Shown here: one piece after another, positions 49,048-57,769 of the stretch
How positions within the stretch are numbered: position 1 is the stretch's first letter
How the letters are laid out: the number at the start of each line of letters is the position of its first letter
NCBI GenBank assembly: GCA_964448855.1
Contig: CAYUXI010000009.1
Span: 1 to 64,000 of the forward strand
DNA: 64,000 nucleotides
From: QAMX01 sp964448855
GTDB taxonomy: Bacteria > Bacillota > Clostridia > Oscillospirales > QAMX01
Direction: 5' to 3'
Program-made: the position numbers and the translations under genes
The notes under the pieces: model-generated
Database searches by the model: none
Seen by the model: only the letters and a program-made list of their open reading frames with translations
Told to the model about the DNA's origin: nothing

Positions 49048-49840
49048 GAGCCCGAACCGGCAGGAGGCGCACCGCGACGAGGACGGGCACGTTTTGCATC
49101 TCTGGCAGCCGTTTCACTTTCAGACCGGCATGGGCTACGATTACCGCCGCCGTGCCTGGTATCAGCGGGCGCTGACGGCGGTCGTCCGCACCTTCGCCGC
49201 CTGCATTTTGTGGGTCTATGAGCGGCTGGTGCTTGGCTTTCGCATCGTCGGCCGCGAAAACCTCAGCCGGTGCATGGAGGGCGGCATGGTGACGGTTTGC
49301 AACCACATCCACCCGCTCGACTGCACGATGGTCGATCTGGCGCTGTATCCGCGCCGCGTCCACTATGTGACGTTCGAGAGCAACTTCCGCATTCCGGTCG
49401 TCCGGCACCTGATTCGCGTGCTGGGCGGTGTGCCGCTGCCGAAAAACCCGGTCAAGCTGCTGGAGCTCTTTCGCGCGATGGAGGCTGCCGCGCACGACGG
49501 TGCCGCCGTCCATATCTACCCGGAGGGCGTGCTGATTCCGTACAGCGATGCGCTGCGCCCGTTCCAAAACGGCGCGTTTCGGTTTGCCGTGCGCGGACAG
49601 ATGACGGTCGTGCCGATGGTGATTGAGCAGGCCGCGCCGACCGGCTGGCGCAAATGGCTGAAGCGCCGTCCCTGCCTGACGCTGCACATTCTGCCGCCGC
49701 AGGCGGTGGATCGTTCGCTGCCGTCAAAAAACGCGGCGGCGGCGCTGGAGCGGGACTGCCAGACGGCCATGCAGCACCGGCTGACGCTCTGCCGCCAGCC
49801 CAAGCAGACGAATCAAAAGGGAAGCAGGCGATTGGCCTGA
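49040..49840 (+). CDS. PlsC-like 1-acyl-glycerol-3-phosphate acyltransferase
   Basis: A 266-residue acyltransferase. The catalytic motif N-H-x4-D is NHIHPLDCTM (about 87-96), preceded by a hydrophobic segment (about 50-68), and the substrate motif YPEGVLIPY is near 159-167. The charged N-terminus and basic tail are unusual additions. ATG 49040 lies inside the glycosyltransferase 3' end with AGGAGG nine bases upstream, so the two are coupled. It should acylate lyso-phosphatidic acid or a related lipid acceptor. Confidence 0.88.
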   Translation: MRRSPNRQEAHRDEDGHVLHLWQPFHFQTGMGYDYRRRAWYQRALTAVVRTFAACILWVYERLVLGFRIVGRENLSRCMEGGMVTVCNHIHPLDCTMVDLALYPRRVHYVTFESNFRIPVVRHLIRVLGGVPLPKNPVKLLELFRAMEAAAHDGAAVHIYPEGVLIPYSDALRPFQNGAFRFAVRGQMTVVPMVIEQAAPTGWRKWLKRRPCLTLHILPPQAVDRSLPSKNAAAALERDCQTAMQHRLTLCRQPKQTNQKGSRRLA

Positions 49841-49862
49841 CGAAACAGGAGGTGTCGGTCGC

Positions 49863-50558
49863 ATGACCTATGAAGATGAAAATACGAATCAGCTGCTGCG
49901 GGAACTGCCAAAAATCGCGGAAAATCAGTGGCTTCGGGAACGGATGTATGACTTTCTGAAGGTGCTTCAGAAGTACCGGGCAGCGATTCGGGAAATGACA
50001 ACCAAGCTGGAGGTGCTGGATGACGAATTCAGCGTCCAGCATCACCATAACCCCATTCACCACATTGAGAGCCGCCTGAAATCGGCGGAGAGCATCACGG
50101 CCAAGCTGAAGAAAAACGGCTTTCCGCTGACGCTCGAATCGTTGCAGGAAAACCTGACGGACATCGCCGGTGTGCGCGTAATCTGCTGCTATATCGACGA
50201 TATCTACCGCCTGTCCGATATGCTGCTGCGCCAGACGGATATTGAGCTGATCGCCAAAAAGGACTACATCCGGGATCCGAAGCCGAACGGCTACCGGAGC
50301 CTGCACCTTGTGGTGCGGCTGCCGATTTTTCTGTCGGAAAAGACGGTCTATGTGCCGGTCGAGGTGCAGATCCGGACAGTCGCCATGGATTTCTGGGCGA
50401 GCCTGGAGCATTCGCTGCGCTATAAGCCGCAGGAGGAAATCCCGAACGGCATCGATGCAGAGCTGCTGGACTGCTCCGAGCGCGTCGCCGAGCTGGATCG
50501 GCAGATGCAGGCAATTTTCCGCCGCATTCAGCAGGCCAGACGCGAAACAGACGTGTAG
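49863..50558 (+). CDS. relQ: small alarmone synthetase, RelQ type
   Basis: A 231-residue single-domain (p)ppGpp synthetase without hydrolase domain. Synthetase motifs are present: RLKSAESITAKL (about 70-81), DIAGVRVICCYIDD (about 100-113), KPNGYRSLHLVV (about 140-151) and the EVQIRTVAMDFWASLEH segment (about 167-183). N- and C-terminal helices fit the tetrameric RelQ/YjbM class. It lies 22 bases after the acyltransferase and ends at a strong terminator, so it may be co-transcribed with the lipid genes. RelP is the alternative; length favours RelQ. Confidence 0.88.
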   Translation: MTYEDENTNQLLRELPKIAENQWLRERMYDFLKVLQKYRAAIREMTTKLEVLDDEFSVQHHHNPIHHIESRLKSAESITAKLKKNGFPLTLESLQENLTDIAGVRVICCYIDDIYRLSDMLLRQTDIELIAKKDYIRDPKPNGYRSLHLVVRLPIFLSEKTVYVPVEVQIRTVAMDFWASLEHSLRYKPQEEIPNGIDAELLDCSERVAELDRQMQAIFRRIQQARRETDV

Positions 50559-50561
50559 CAA

Positions 50562-50606
50562 AGCGCCCCCGCTGTCGAAGAAACGACAGTGGGGGCGCTG
50601 TTTTTT
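50562..50606 (+). terminator. terminator after relQ, shared with the DUF368 gene
   Basis: AGCGCCCCCGCTGTCG (50562-50577) pairs with CGACAGTGGGGGCGCT (50584-50599) with one G-U pair and a six-base loop, then G and six T. It lies between convergent genes. Confidence 0.93.
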
Positions 50607-50622
50607 GAATGCGTTGGGGCGG

Positions 50623-51462
50623 CTATTCGGCGTTTCTCGAATAGAACCAGACGCCGACGGCACCGACGAGGAAGAGAAGAATCCCGGCGGGGATTTCCAG
50701 ACCACCCGGAACGTGCGGCATACTGCGGAAAATTTCCAGCACGGAGCCGAGGACGAAGCCGATGATGCAGAAGTAGGTCGGGCCGGGGTAGCGGTTCATG
50801 GCTTTTTCCAGCAGCCGCGTTGTCAGCAGCACACCGGCGACCAGACCGAGCCCCAACGGGAGCAGGAACATCAGGTCAAAGGTTTTCGGCTGAAGCGCCG
50901 TCATGAAGCGGGTGTGCAGGGAGAAGACCGCGAGGATGGAGGAAAAGCTGATGCCGGGCAGAATCAGCGCAACAGCCAGCGGCAGTCCGAGCAGGAAGAG
51001 GATGCAGAAATCCCGGACGCCGTGCCCGTCGATGGCGAACAGGTCGGACGGGACGAACGCGGTGGCCAGTGCGAGGCCGAAGCCGATCAGCAGAAACAGG
51101 ACGGAGCGGACGGAGAAGCCGCCGTGCGATTTGCGGACGAGCAGCGGGAAGCTGCCGGCAATCGCTCCGGCGAACAGGCAGAGCATCGGCACCTCCCAGA
51201 GCTCCACCAGCATGAGCAGGAGCTTGGCACAGAAAACAAGGCCGATGACGCCACCGAGCGCCACGGAGCCGAGAAAGAGCAGGTTCTTTTTGACGTTTTT
51301 GAAGAACGAAGCGACTGCCGCAACGAGCTGATCGTAAATGCCGAGGATGATGGCGGTGGTGCCGCCGCTGACGCCGGGAATCAGCATCACGGCGCCGATG
51401 ATCAGGCCGTAAAGGATGTTTTTCAGCAGGGAAAACAGCGATTCTGAGGTGGAGGGTTTCAT
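50623..51462 (-). CDS. DUF368 membrane protein (undecaprenyl-phosphate translocase family)
   Basis: A polytopic membrane protein of about 279 residues. The two family signatures are seen: LIPGVSGGTTAIILGIYD (about 22-39) and the inverted-repeat partner ILPGISFSSILAVF (about 167-180). DUF368 (PopT) proteins recycle undecaprenyl phosphate across the membrane in some bacteria. ATG 51462 is preferred over an upstream in-frame start at 51531 because GAGG lies about ten bases before it and MKPSTSES begins the conserved part. It is divergent from the phosphate transporter gene. Confidence 0.85.
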   Translation of the reverse strand: MKPSTSESLFSLLKNILYGLIIGAVMLIPGVSGGTTAIILGIYDQLVAAVASFFKNVKKNLLFLGSVALGGVIGLVFCAKLLLMLVELWEVPMLCLFAGAIAGSFPLLVRKSHGGFSVRSVLFLLIGFGLALATAFVPSDLFAIDGHGVRDFCILFLLGLPLAVALILPGISFSSILAVFSLHTRFMTALQPKTFDLMFLLPLGLGLVAGVLLTTRLLEKAMNRYPGPTYFCIIGFVLGSVLEIFRSMPHVPGGLEIPAGILLFLVGAVGVWFYSRNAE

Positions 51463-51528
51463 GCAAATCAGTCCTCTCTCCGCAGAGCGGAAATTTTGGG
51501 ATGGGTCGTCATAAAGCGTCCGCGCCGA

Positions 51529-51545
51529 CATATGGTTACCATATG
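51529..51545. promoter_or_regulatory. 17-bp palindrome, candidate operator
   Basis: CATATGGT (51529-51536) and ACCATATG (51538-51545) form a perfect inverted repeat around one base, in the 119-bp gap between the divergent DUF368 and PiT genes. It is followed by a small GGGCG/CGCCC hairpin before the PiT SD. The arrangement fits a regulator controlling one or both genes. Confidence 0.55.
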
Positions 51546-51581
51546 GGCGTCGCGCCCGGAAAATGAACGGGAGGGAGATGG

Positions 51582-52613
51582 ATGGCGCTGACGCTCGTGG
51601 AATTTTTGCAGCTGGCCGTCCGCTGCCCGCCGTTCGGTGCGGCCGTTTTGCTGGCCGTCTTCATGGTGCTCGTCAACGGCGGGACAGACGCGCCGAATGC
51701 GATTGCCGGGTGCATCGCGTCTCACGCGATACGCCCGCGTTCGGCTATATGGATGGCGGCCGTGTGCAATCTGCTGGGCGCGCTGGCAGCGACGCTGCAG
51801 CCGGCCGTTGCGGAAACGGTCGCCGGCCTCGCGGATTTTGGGAGCGGCTCGACCGCCGTGGCGGGGCTGTGTGCCGGGATGACCGCCGTTGTCGTCTGGT
51901 CAGCGGGTGCGTGGCTCCTCGGCATCCCGACCAGCGAAAGCCATGCACTCATGGCCGGGCTGAGCGGTGCGGCGCTGGCTGTTCACCGCGGAATCGAAGG
52001 AATCCGTTGGGCGCCATGGGCAAAGACGCTGATCGGCCTGGCCGTTTCGACCGTCCCGGCGTTTCTATTGGGCTTCGCAGCCGAGCGGCTGCTGGCGCGG
52101 GCGGTGCGATATGCGGACCGGCGCAGAACGGCCGGTGCGTTTCGACGGGTGCAGGTTGTGAGCGGTGCGGCGATGGCGTTTGCGCACGGTGTGCAGGACG
52201 GGCAGAAGTTCGTCGGCGTCCTGCTGTTGGCCGCCGGGCAGGTGGCGAGCGTGCGCTGTGCGCCGCTCTGGATGAGCGCGATGGTGGCCGGGCTGATGGC
52301 AGTGGGAACGGCCATGGCCGGTCGCCGCGTGATACAGACCGTCGGTGTCCGGATGGCGCGGCCGGAGCCGTGCGAGGTGGTCGCGGCCGATGCGTCCGCC
52401 GCGTTGCTGCTGAGCGGCGCGGCAGCGCTGGGCATCCCGGTCAGCACGACACACGGAAAGACAACGGCGCTGATGGGTGCCTCGGCGGGGCGGCGGCTGC
52501 GCGCCGTGAACTGGCGCGTCGCCGGGGAGATGGCGTGGGCATGGCTCCTGACGTTTCCGGGGTGCGGCGCACTCGGATACCTGGCCGCACGGATTTTTTT
52601 GAACATGGGGTGA
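51582..52613 (+). CDS. pit: PiT-family inorganic phosphate transporter
   Basis: A 343-residue low-affinity phosphate symporter. The duplicated PiT signatures are present: VNGGTDAPNAIAGC (about 31-44, normally GANDxANA) and AMAFAHGVQDGQKFVG (about 196-211), with GIPTSESHAL and GIPVSTTHGKTTAL as the paired P-loop-like repeats. GGGAGGGAG serves the ATG. A DUF47-type accessory gene follows four bases later. The Gly-Thr-Asp form of the first signature is slightly unusual. Confidence 0.9.
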   Translation: MALTLVEFLQLAVRCPPFGAAVLLAVFMVLVNGGTDAPNAIAGCIASHAIRPRSAIWMAAVCNLLGALAATLQPAVAETVAGLADFGSGSTAVAGLCAGMTAVVVWSAGAWLLGIPTSESHALMAGLSGAALAVHRGIEGIRWAPWAKTLIGLAVSTVPAFLLGFAAERLLARAVRYADRRRTAGAFRRVQVVSGAAMAFAHGVQDGQKFVGVLLLAAGQVASVRCAPLWMSAMVAGLMAVGTAMAGRRVIQTVGVRMARPEPCEVVAADASAALLLSGAAALGIPVSTTHGKTTALMGASAGRRLRAVNWRVAGEMAWAWLLTFPGCGALGYLAARIFLNMG

Positions 52614-52617
52614 GCAA

Positions 52618-53127
52618 ATGGTCAAACGTCACCGCGATTTTGAAAGCCTGACGGACGGCGTTCGGCTGGCCGAATGCGCCGTCCGGAGCCCCGAGCGGCT
52701 GCGGCAGGAGGCCGGTCAATGGCGGGATGCATTTCTCCGGCGGTTGGAGCGGGAATTTCTGCCGCCGCTCGATCGCCGCGACCTGTCGGCGCTCGCGGAA
52801 CGCATTGCGACGGTCTGCCTGTGCCTGGCGGATGCCGTCGAGCTGCAGCCGGGCGTTCATCCGCTTCCATCGGCGATTGCCGCCTGCACGGATGCACTGC
52901 GCGCCGTGACGGAGGCACTGCCGTCCTACCGGCAGCCGGAGCGGTTTTCACCGCCGGTCACAGCGCTGCGCCGGTGCGCATCAGAGGCGTACCGCACCTT
53001 TGGCCGTGCGGCTGCCAATGCCGCCGATCTCCGTTCGCTCGTGACACAGCTCACATGGCAGCGCTGCGCCGCCGCGTTCCGGTCAGCCGCCGAAGCCGCC
53101 GTCTGCGCCGCCATCAACGGCGTGTAA
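52618..53127 (+). CDS. DUF47/PhoU-like PiT accessory protein
   Basis: A 169-residue helical protein with the DUF47 hallmark EFLPPLDRRDLSALAERIA (about 45-63), found beside PiT transporters across bacteria and thought to control them. It is shorter than the typical 205-220 residues, and the PhoU metal motifs (E/D-x3-D) are weak, so it may be reduced. Position directly after pit and the strand agreement support the role. Confidence 0.78.
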   Translation: MVKRHRDFESLTDGVRLAECAVRSPERLRQEAGQWRDAFLRRLEREFLPPLDRRDLSALAERIATVCLCLADAVELQPGVHPLPSAIAACTDALRAVTEALPSYRQPERFSPPVTALRRCASEAYRTFGRAAANAADLRSLVTQLTWQRCAAAFRSAAEAAVCAAINGV

Positions 53128-53245
53128 GCACAGGCGGGAGTTTCGGCGGTAATCGACAGTTTTCGCCGATATCGGGCGGTATCTGTCGTATTTTCCGGTA
53201 CTCTGTGCCGTTTTGCAAACGTTTCAAGGTAAACGAATGAACACG

Positions 53246-55471
53246 CTATTCCAGCGTCGTCTGGACGATGCCGTTGTCCTCCGGTTTGAGAATGGCGCCG
53301 ACAGCCGGCAGCGTACGCGCACGATACCGCGCATGGTTTTGAATCGTCGTCTGGCTGACTGCGTCGAGACGGACGACGGTCTGCTTGGGCTTCAGGCTCA
53401 TGACGCGAACACCGGCAGCGTCGCGGGTGGGCTTGGGTGTCAGCTGCGCCGAGGCAAAAATCAGCGCACGGTCGGCGCTGGAATAGAGCGCCAGCTCCGT
53501 GTCCTCCCGGAGGTGCAGCATTCCGACCAGCGGCGCTTTGTCGGAATAGGCGTTGATCAGCTTCTTCCGGTTGGTTTTGGTGGCATAGCTTTCAAACAGC
53601 ACGCGGGCGCATTTCCCATCGGCGTAGGCAAACAGCAGGCTGCCGCTGTAGTCGCCACCGGCGGCAACAGCCATGCCGAGCACTTCCTCCCCGCTGTCCA
53701 TACCGAGGTACTGCGGCAGATACTGCCCCAAAGCCCCGGCCTTCGTCTCCGGCAGCTCCGAGCAGCGCACCTTGTAGACCTGCTGCTGGTTGGTGAAGAA
53801 GAGCAGCTCGTCGGTATTGGAGCCGTCCTGCGTGAAAATGAGCGAATCGCCCTCCTTGAGGCGGTTTTCGCCGCTCATGCGCAGCGACTGCGGCGTGATT
53901 TTTTTGAAATACCCGTCATGCGACAGGAAGTAGTGAACCGGATAATCCTCCACCGCGTTGTCCTCATCCGCATCGGCTTCGAGGACGTGGTCGTAGACGA
54001 TTTTGGTTTTCCGGGGCTGGCCGTATTTGCGGATGACCTCCTTCAGCTCCGAAACGATGATGGCGCGGAGCTTCTTCCGGCTGGACAGCGTCTCCTCCGC
54101 ATCGGCAATCGAATGCTCCAGCTCTTCGATTTCGGAGAGCCTTGAGAGGATGTACGCCTTGTTGATGTTGCGCAGCTTGATTTCCGCGATGAATTCCGCC
54201 TGAATCTCGTCAATGCCGAACCCGATCATCAGGTTCGGGACGACGAGCGCATCCTCCTCGGTGTTGCGGATGATGGCAATGGCCTTGTCGATGTCCAGCA
54301 GGATTTTGGACAGGCCGCGTAGGAGGTGCAAACGGTGCTGCATTTTCTGCAGCCGGAAATACACGGTGCGGCGAATGCATTCGGAGCGCCACGCCGTCCA
54401 CTCCTCCAAAATTTCGCGGACACCGAGCACACGCGGCGTCCCGGCAATCAGGACGTTGAAATTGCAGGAAAAGCTGTCGCAGAGCGGCGTCATTTTCATG
54501 AGGCGCGCCATCAGCTTGTCCGGGTCGGCGCCGCGCTTCAGGTCGATCGTCAGCTTCAGCCCCTGCTTGTCGGTTTCGTCGCGCATATCGGCGATTTCGC
54601 GGATTTTGCCCGCCTTGATCAGCTCTGCCACCTTGTCGATGATCGCTTCAATGGTGGTCGTGTAGGGGATTTCGGTGATCTCGATGCAGTTGTGTCCGGC
54701 ATCATACGACCAGACGGCGCGCACGCGCACACTGCCGCGGCCGGAGCGGTAAATGTCGCTGAGGGCGTTGCGGTCATACAGCAGTTCGCCGCCGGACGGG
54801 AAGTCGGGCGCTTTCAGCGTTTCCAGCAGGTCTGCGTCGGGGTTTTTGATCAGCGCAATGGCGGTCTCGCAGACCTCCGTCAGATTGAAGCTGCAAATGT
54901 TGCTGGCCATCCCGGCGGCAATGCCCAGGTTGGCGCTGACGAGGATGTTGGGGAAGGTCGTGGGGAGCAGCGCCGGTTCCTTCAGCGTGTTGTCGTAGTT
55001 GTCCACAAAATCCACGGCGTCCGCGTCGATGTTCTGGAACAGCTCCGCGCAGATGGATTCGAGGCGAACCTCCGTATAGCGGGCGGCGGCGTATGCCATA
55101 TCGCGGGAATAGGCCTTGCCGAAATTGCCCTTCGAATCGACAAACGGGTGCAGCAGCGCTTCACAGCCGCGGCTGAGGCGAACGAGCGTCTCATAAATGG
55201 CGGCGTCGCCGTGCGGGTTCAATTTCATGGTGGAGCCGACGACGTTCGCCGATTTGGTGCGTGCGCCGTTCAGTAGCCCCATTTTGTACATGGTGTAGAG
55301 CAGCTTGCGGTGGGACGGCTTGAAGCCGTCAATTTCCGGCAGGGCGCGGGAAACGATGATGCTCATGGCGTAGGGCATGAAATTCGTTTCAAGTGTCCGG
55401 GTAATGGGCATGGGCGTTGCCGGTTTGGGCGGCAGAGACGTCTGCCGCGTTTCCTTTTTCTTCCTGGCCAT
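53246..55471 (-). CDS. type IIA topoisomerase A subunit (GyrA/ParC-like, divergent)
   Basis: A 741-residue DNA cleavage subunit. Active-site Tyr132 is in AAARYTEVRLE; the C-terminal part (about 510-741) carries beta-pinwheel-like repeats without an obvious GyrA box, which favours topo IV over gyrase. In the quinolone region the sequence is NPHGDAAIYE: Ala90 and Glu94 replace the Ser83 and Asp87 of E. coli GyrA. It is encoded 62 bases after the B subunit. Because a separate gyrase almost certainly exists elsewhere, this is probably topo IV or a paralogous enzyme. Confidence 0.88.
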   Translation of the reverse strand: MARKKKETRQTSLPPKPATPMPITRTLETNFMPYAMSIIVSRALPEIDGFKPSHRKLLYTMYKMGLLNGARTKSANVVGSTMKLNPHGDAAIYETLVRLSRGCEALLHPFVDSKGNFGKAYSRDMAYAAARYTEVRLESICAELFQNIDADAVDFVDNYDNTLKEPALLPTTFPNILVSANLGIAAGMASNICSFNLTEVCETAIALIKNPDADLLETLKAPDFPSGGELLYDRNALSDIYRSGRGSVRVRAVWSYDAGHNCIEITEIPYTTTIEAIIDKVAELIKAGKIREIADMRDETDKQGLKLTIDLKRGADPDKLMARLMKMTPLCDSFSCNFNVLIAGTPRVLGVREILEEWTAWRSECIRRTVYFRLQKMQHRLHLLRGLSKILLDIDKAIAIIRNTEEDALVVPNLMIGFGIDEIQAEFIAEIKLRNINKAYILSRLSEIEELEHSIADAEETLSSRKKLRAIIVSELKEVIRKYGQPRKTKIVYDHVLEADADEDNAVEDYPVHYFLSHDGYFKKITPQSLRMSGENRLKEGDSLIFTQDGSNTDELLFFTNQQQVYKVRCSELPETKAGALGQYLPQYLGMDSGEEVLGMAVAAGGDYSGSLLFAYADGKCARVLFESYATKTNRKKLINAYSDKAPLVGMLHLREDTELALYSSADRALIFASAQLTPKPTRDAAGVRVMSLKPKQTVVRLDAVSQTTIQNHARYRARTLPAVGAILKPEDNGIVQTTLE

Positions 55472-55533
55472 CGGGGGTCATTCTCCTTATTCCGAGAAAT
55501 CCGGATGCTTCCGATCCGGGCAAGCCGCAGACA

Positions 55534-57531
55534 TCAGGAGATGTCTGCCAGTTCGAGGTATGCAGCGCCGTTTTCGGCGATATAGTCCTTCCGCCCCTGC
55601 AAATTGTCGCCGAGCAGCAGGTCGAAAATGATCGAGGTGTGTTCGCTTTCCTCCGGCGTCACCTGAATCAGGCGGCGCGTCGCGGGCGACATGGTCGTCT
55701 CCCACATCATTTCCGGTTCGTTTTCACCGAGACCCTTCGAGCGCTGAATGGTATACTTCTTTTCGCCGATTTTTTCGAGAATCTCCGCTTTTTCGCGGTC
55801 ATCATATGCAAAAAACGTCTCGTTTTTGCAGGTGATTTCATAGAGCGGCGTCTCTGCGATATAGACATAGCCCTCGGTGATCAGCGTCGGCACCAGCCGG
55901 TAGAGCATGGTCAGAATCAGGGTGCGGATGTGGAAGCCATCGACGTCGGCATCGGTGCAGATGATAACCTTGCTCCAGCGCAGAGAGGCCAGATCAAAGG
56001 CGCCGAGCTCCTTGGAGCGGGAGGTCAGCTCCACGCCGCAGCCCAGAACCTTGAGCAGGTTGATGATGATTTCGCTCTTGAAAATCTTGGCGGGCTCCGA
56101 TTTCAGGCAGTTCAGGATTTTCCCGCGGACGGGCATGATGGCCTGAAATTCCGCATCGCGTCCGAGCTTACAGGAGCCGAGAGCGGAATCGCCCTCCACG
56201 ATGTAGAGCTCGCGGCGGTTGACGTCCCGGCTGCGGCAATCGACAAATTTTTCCACGCGGCTCGTGATGTCCATGTTGCCGGAGAGCTTTTTCCGCGTAT
56301 TCTGCCGCGCCGCCTCCGCCGATTCGCGAATCTGCTTGTTTCGCAGCACCTGGTCGGCGATTTTGTCGGCATCCTCCCGATTTTCGATGAAATACACCTC
56401 CAGAGCGGAGCGGAGAAAATCGGTCATGGCCTCCTGGATGAACTTGTTGGTAATCGCCTTTTTCGTCTGGTTTTCGTAGGAGGTGATGGTTGAAAAGGAA
56501 TTGGCGACCAGAATCAGGCTGTCGGCGATATCGTTGAACGTGATCTTCGCAGAGCCCTTCGGGTATTTCCCGCTCTGCTTGCAGTATGCGTCAATGGCCG
56601 AAACGAACGCGCTTTTCACCGCTTTTTCCGGTGCGCCGCCGTGCTCCAGCCAGGAGGAATTGTGGAAATACGTGATGGAGGGCGTGCCGCGTGTCATGCA
56701 GAAGGCGGCAGACAGGCGCACCTTGTACTCCGGCTTGTCGGCACGGTCTCTGCCGCGCCGCTCCGACTGGCAGAAGTGAACCGGCGTGATCGAGTCGAAC
56801 GACGCCAGCTCCTCGACATACCCGGAAATGCCCGTTTCATACAGGTATTCCGTCGTTTCAAACTTCCCGGTGGATACCTCATTTTTGAGCAGAAACCGAA
56901 TCCCGGCGTTGACAACGGCCTGTTTTTTCAGCGTATCCACGAAATAATCCAACGGAATATCGATATCCGTGAAGACCTCCAGATCCGGCCGCCAGCGGTG
57001 GATGGTGCCGTTTTTCTTGCGTCCGGCGGGTTCGCGGATCAGCTGCCCCTCCGCCTGCGTGACGTTGACGCCCTTCTGAAAATGGAGCGTATACTGATAT
57101 CCGTCATAGCAGCTGATAACGTCCATGAATTCGGAGGAATACTGCGTGGCGCAGGAGCCAAGGCCGTTCAGGCCGAGCGAATACTCATAGTTTTCGCCCT
57201 CGTTGGTATGATATTTGCCGCCCGCGTACAGCTCGCAGTAGACGAGATCCCAGTTGTAGCGCTTTTCCACCGGGTTCCAATCCACCGGGCAGCCGCGGCC
57301 GCAGTCCTCGACCTCGATGGCGTGATCCAAAAACCGCGTCACGGTGATCACCTTGCCGTAGCCCTGCCGCGCCTCGTCGATCGAGTTGGAGAGAATTTCA
57401 AAAAAGGAATGCTCGCAGCCTTCAATGCCGTCCGAACCGAAAATGACGGCAGGACGTTTGCGAACCCGGTCGGGGCCCTTCAGCTGCTTGATGCTTTCGT
57501 TCCCGTAGCCTGTGGAGGATTTACCTGCCAT
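55534..57531 (-). CDS. type IIA topoisomerase B subunit (GyrB/ParE-like, divergent)
   Basis: A 665-residue ATPase/Toprim subunit. The GHKL motifs are present but altered: EILSNSIDEA, EDCGRGCPVDW (usually D-x-GRGIPV) and YSLGLNGLGSCATQ (usually GLHGVGAS). The Toprim acidic residues are intact in IVEGDSALGSC and CTDADVDGFHI. The usual RPGMYIG near the N-terminus is RPAVIFG. It therefore should be active but belongs to a branch away from standard GyrB and ParE. It is followed by the A subunit and is preceded by a terminator for cysS. Confidence 0.88.
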   Translation of the reverse strand: MAGKSSTGYGNESIKQLKGPDRVRKRPAVIFGSDGIEGCEHSFFEILSNSIDEARQGYGKVITVTRFLDHAIEVEDCGRGCPVDWNPVEKRYNWDLVYCELYAGGKYHTNEGENYEYSLGLNGLGSCATQYSSEFMDVISCYDGYQYTLHFQKGVNVTQAEGQLIREPAGRKKNGTIHRWRPDLEVFTDIDIPLDYFVDTLKKQAVVNAGIRFLLKNEVSTGKFETTEYLYETGISGYVEELASFDSITPVHFCQSERRGRDRADKPEYKVRLSAAFCMTRGTPSITYFHNSSWLEHGGAPEKAVKSAFVSAIDAYCKQSGKYPKGSAKITFNDIADSLILVANSFSTITSYENQTKKAITNKFIQEAMTDFLRSALEVYFIENREDADKIADQVLRNKQIRESAEAARQNTRKKLSGNMDITSRVEKFVDCRSRDVNRRELYIVEGDSALGSCKLGRDAEFQAIMPVRGKILNCLKSEPAKIFKSEIIINLLKVLGCGVELTSRSKELGAFDLASLRWSKVIICTDADVDGFHIRTLILTMLYRLVPTLITEGYVYIAETPLYEITCKNETFFAYDDREKAEILEKIGEKKYTIQRSKGLGENEPEMMWETTMSPATRRLIQVTPEESEHTSIIFDLLLGDNLQGRKDYIAENGAAYLELADIS

Positions 57532-57769
57532 GAATCAGCTCACCTTTCAAATCAAATCTGGAAAAAAAATGGGGCCGTGCATGATGCGCAGCCGTGCCGC
57601 CCCGAAGCAATCTGCGTGTGCATCAAGAAAATACCTGTGCCGCCGTGTGCATTCATTGAAATGCATATGCAGCCTTCAAATGCCGTGCATTTTACGAATG
57701 CACGCAACTGAAAAACCGGCTCACCGGGCAAATATGTCCGGTGAACCGGTTTGTCCGATTTTCACGCCA
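57532..57769. other. spacer with hairpins between cysS and the topoisomerase genes
   Basis: Holds the cysS terminator (57714-57751) and a second hairpin, CGTGCATT (57684-57691) with AATGCACG (57697-57704), plus further GCATT/AATGC half-repeats near 57650. No gene and no clear promoter for the topoisomerase B gene were recognised. Confidence 0.6.
57714..57751 (-). terminator. terminator of the recA-cysS series
   Basis: On the minus strand AACCGGTTCACCGG pairs with CCGGTGAGCCGGTT (one G-U pair) around a ten-base loop and runs into a T stretch. It begins 19 bases after the cysS stop codon. Confidence 0.85.
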
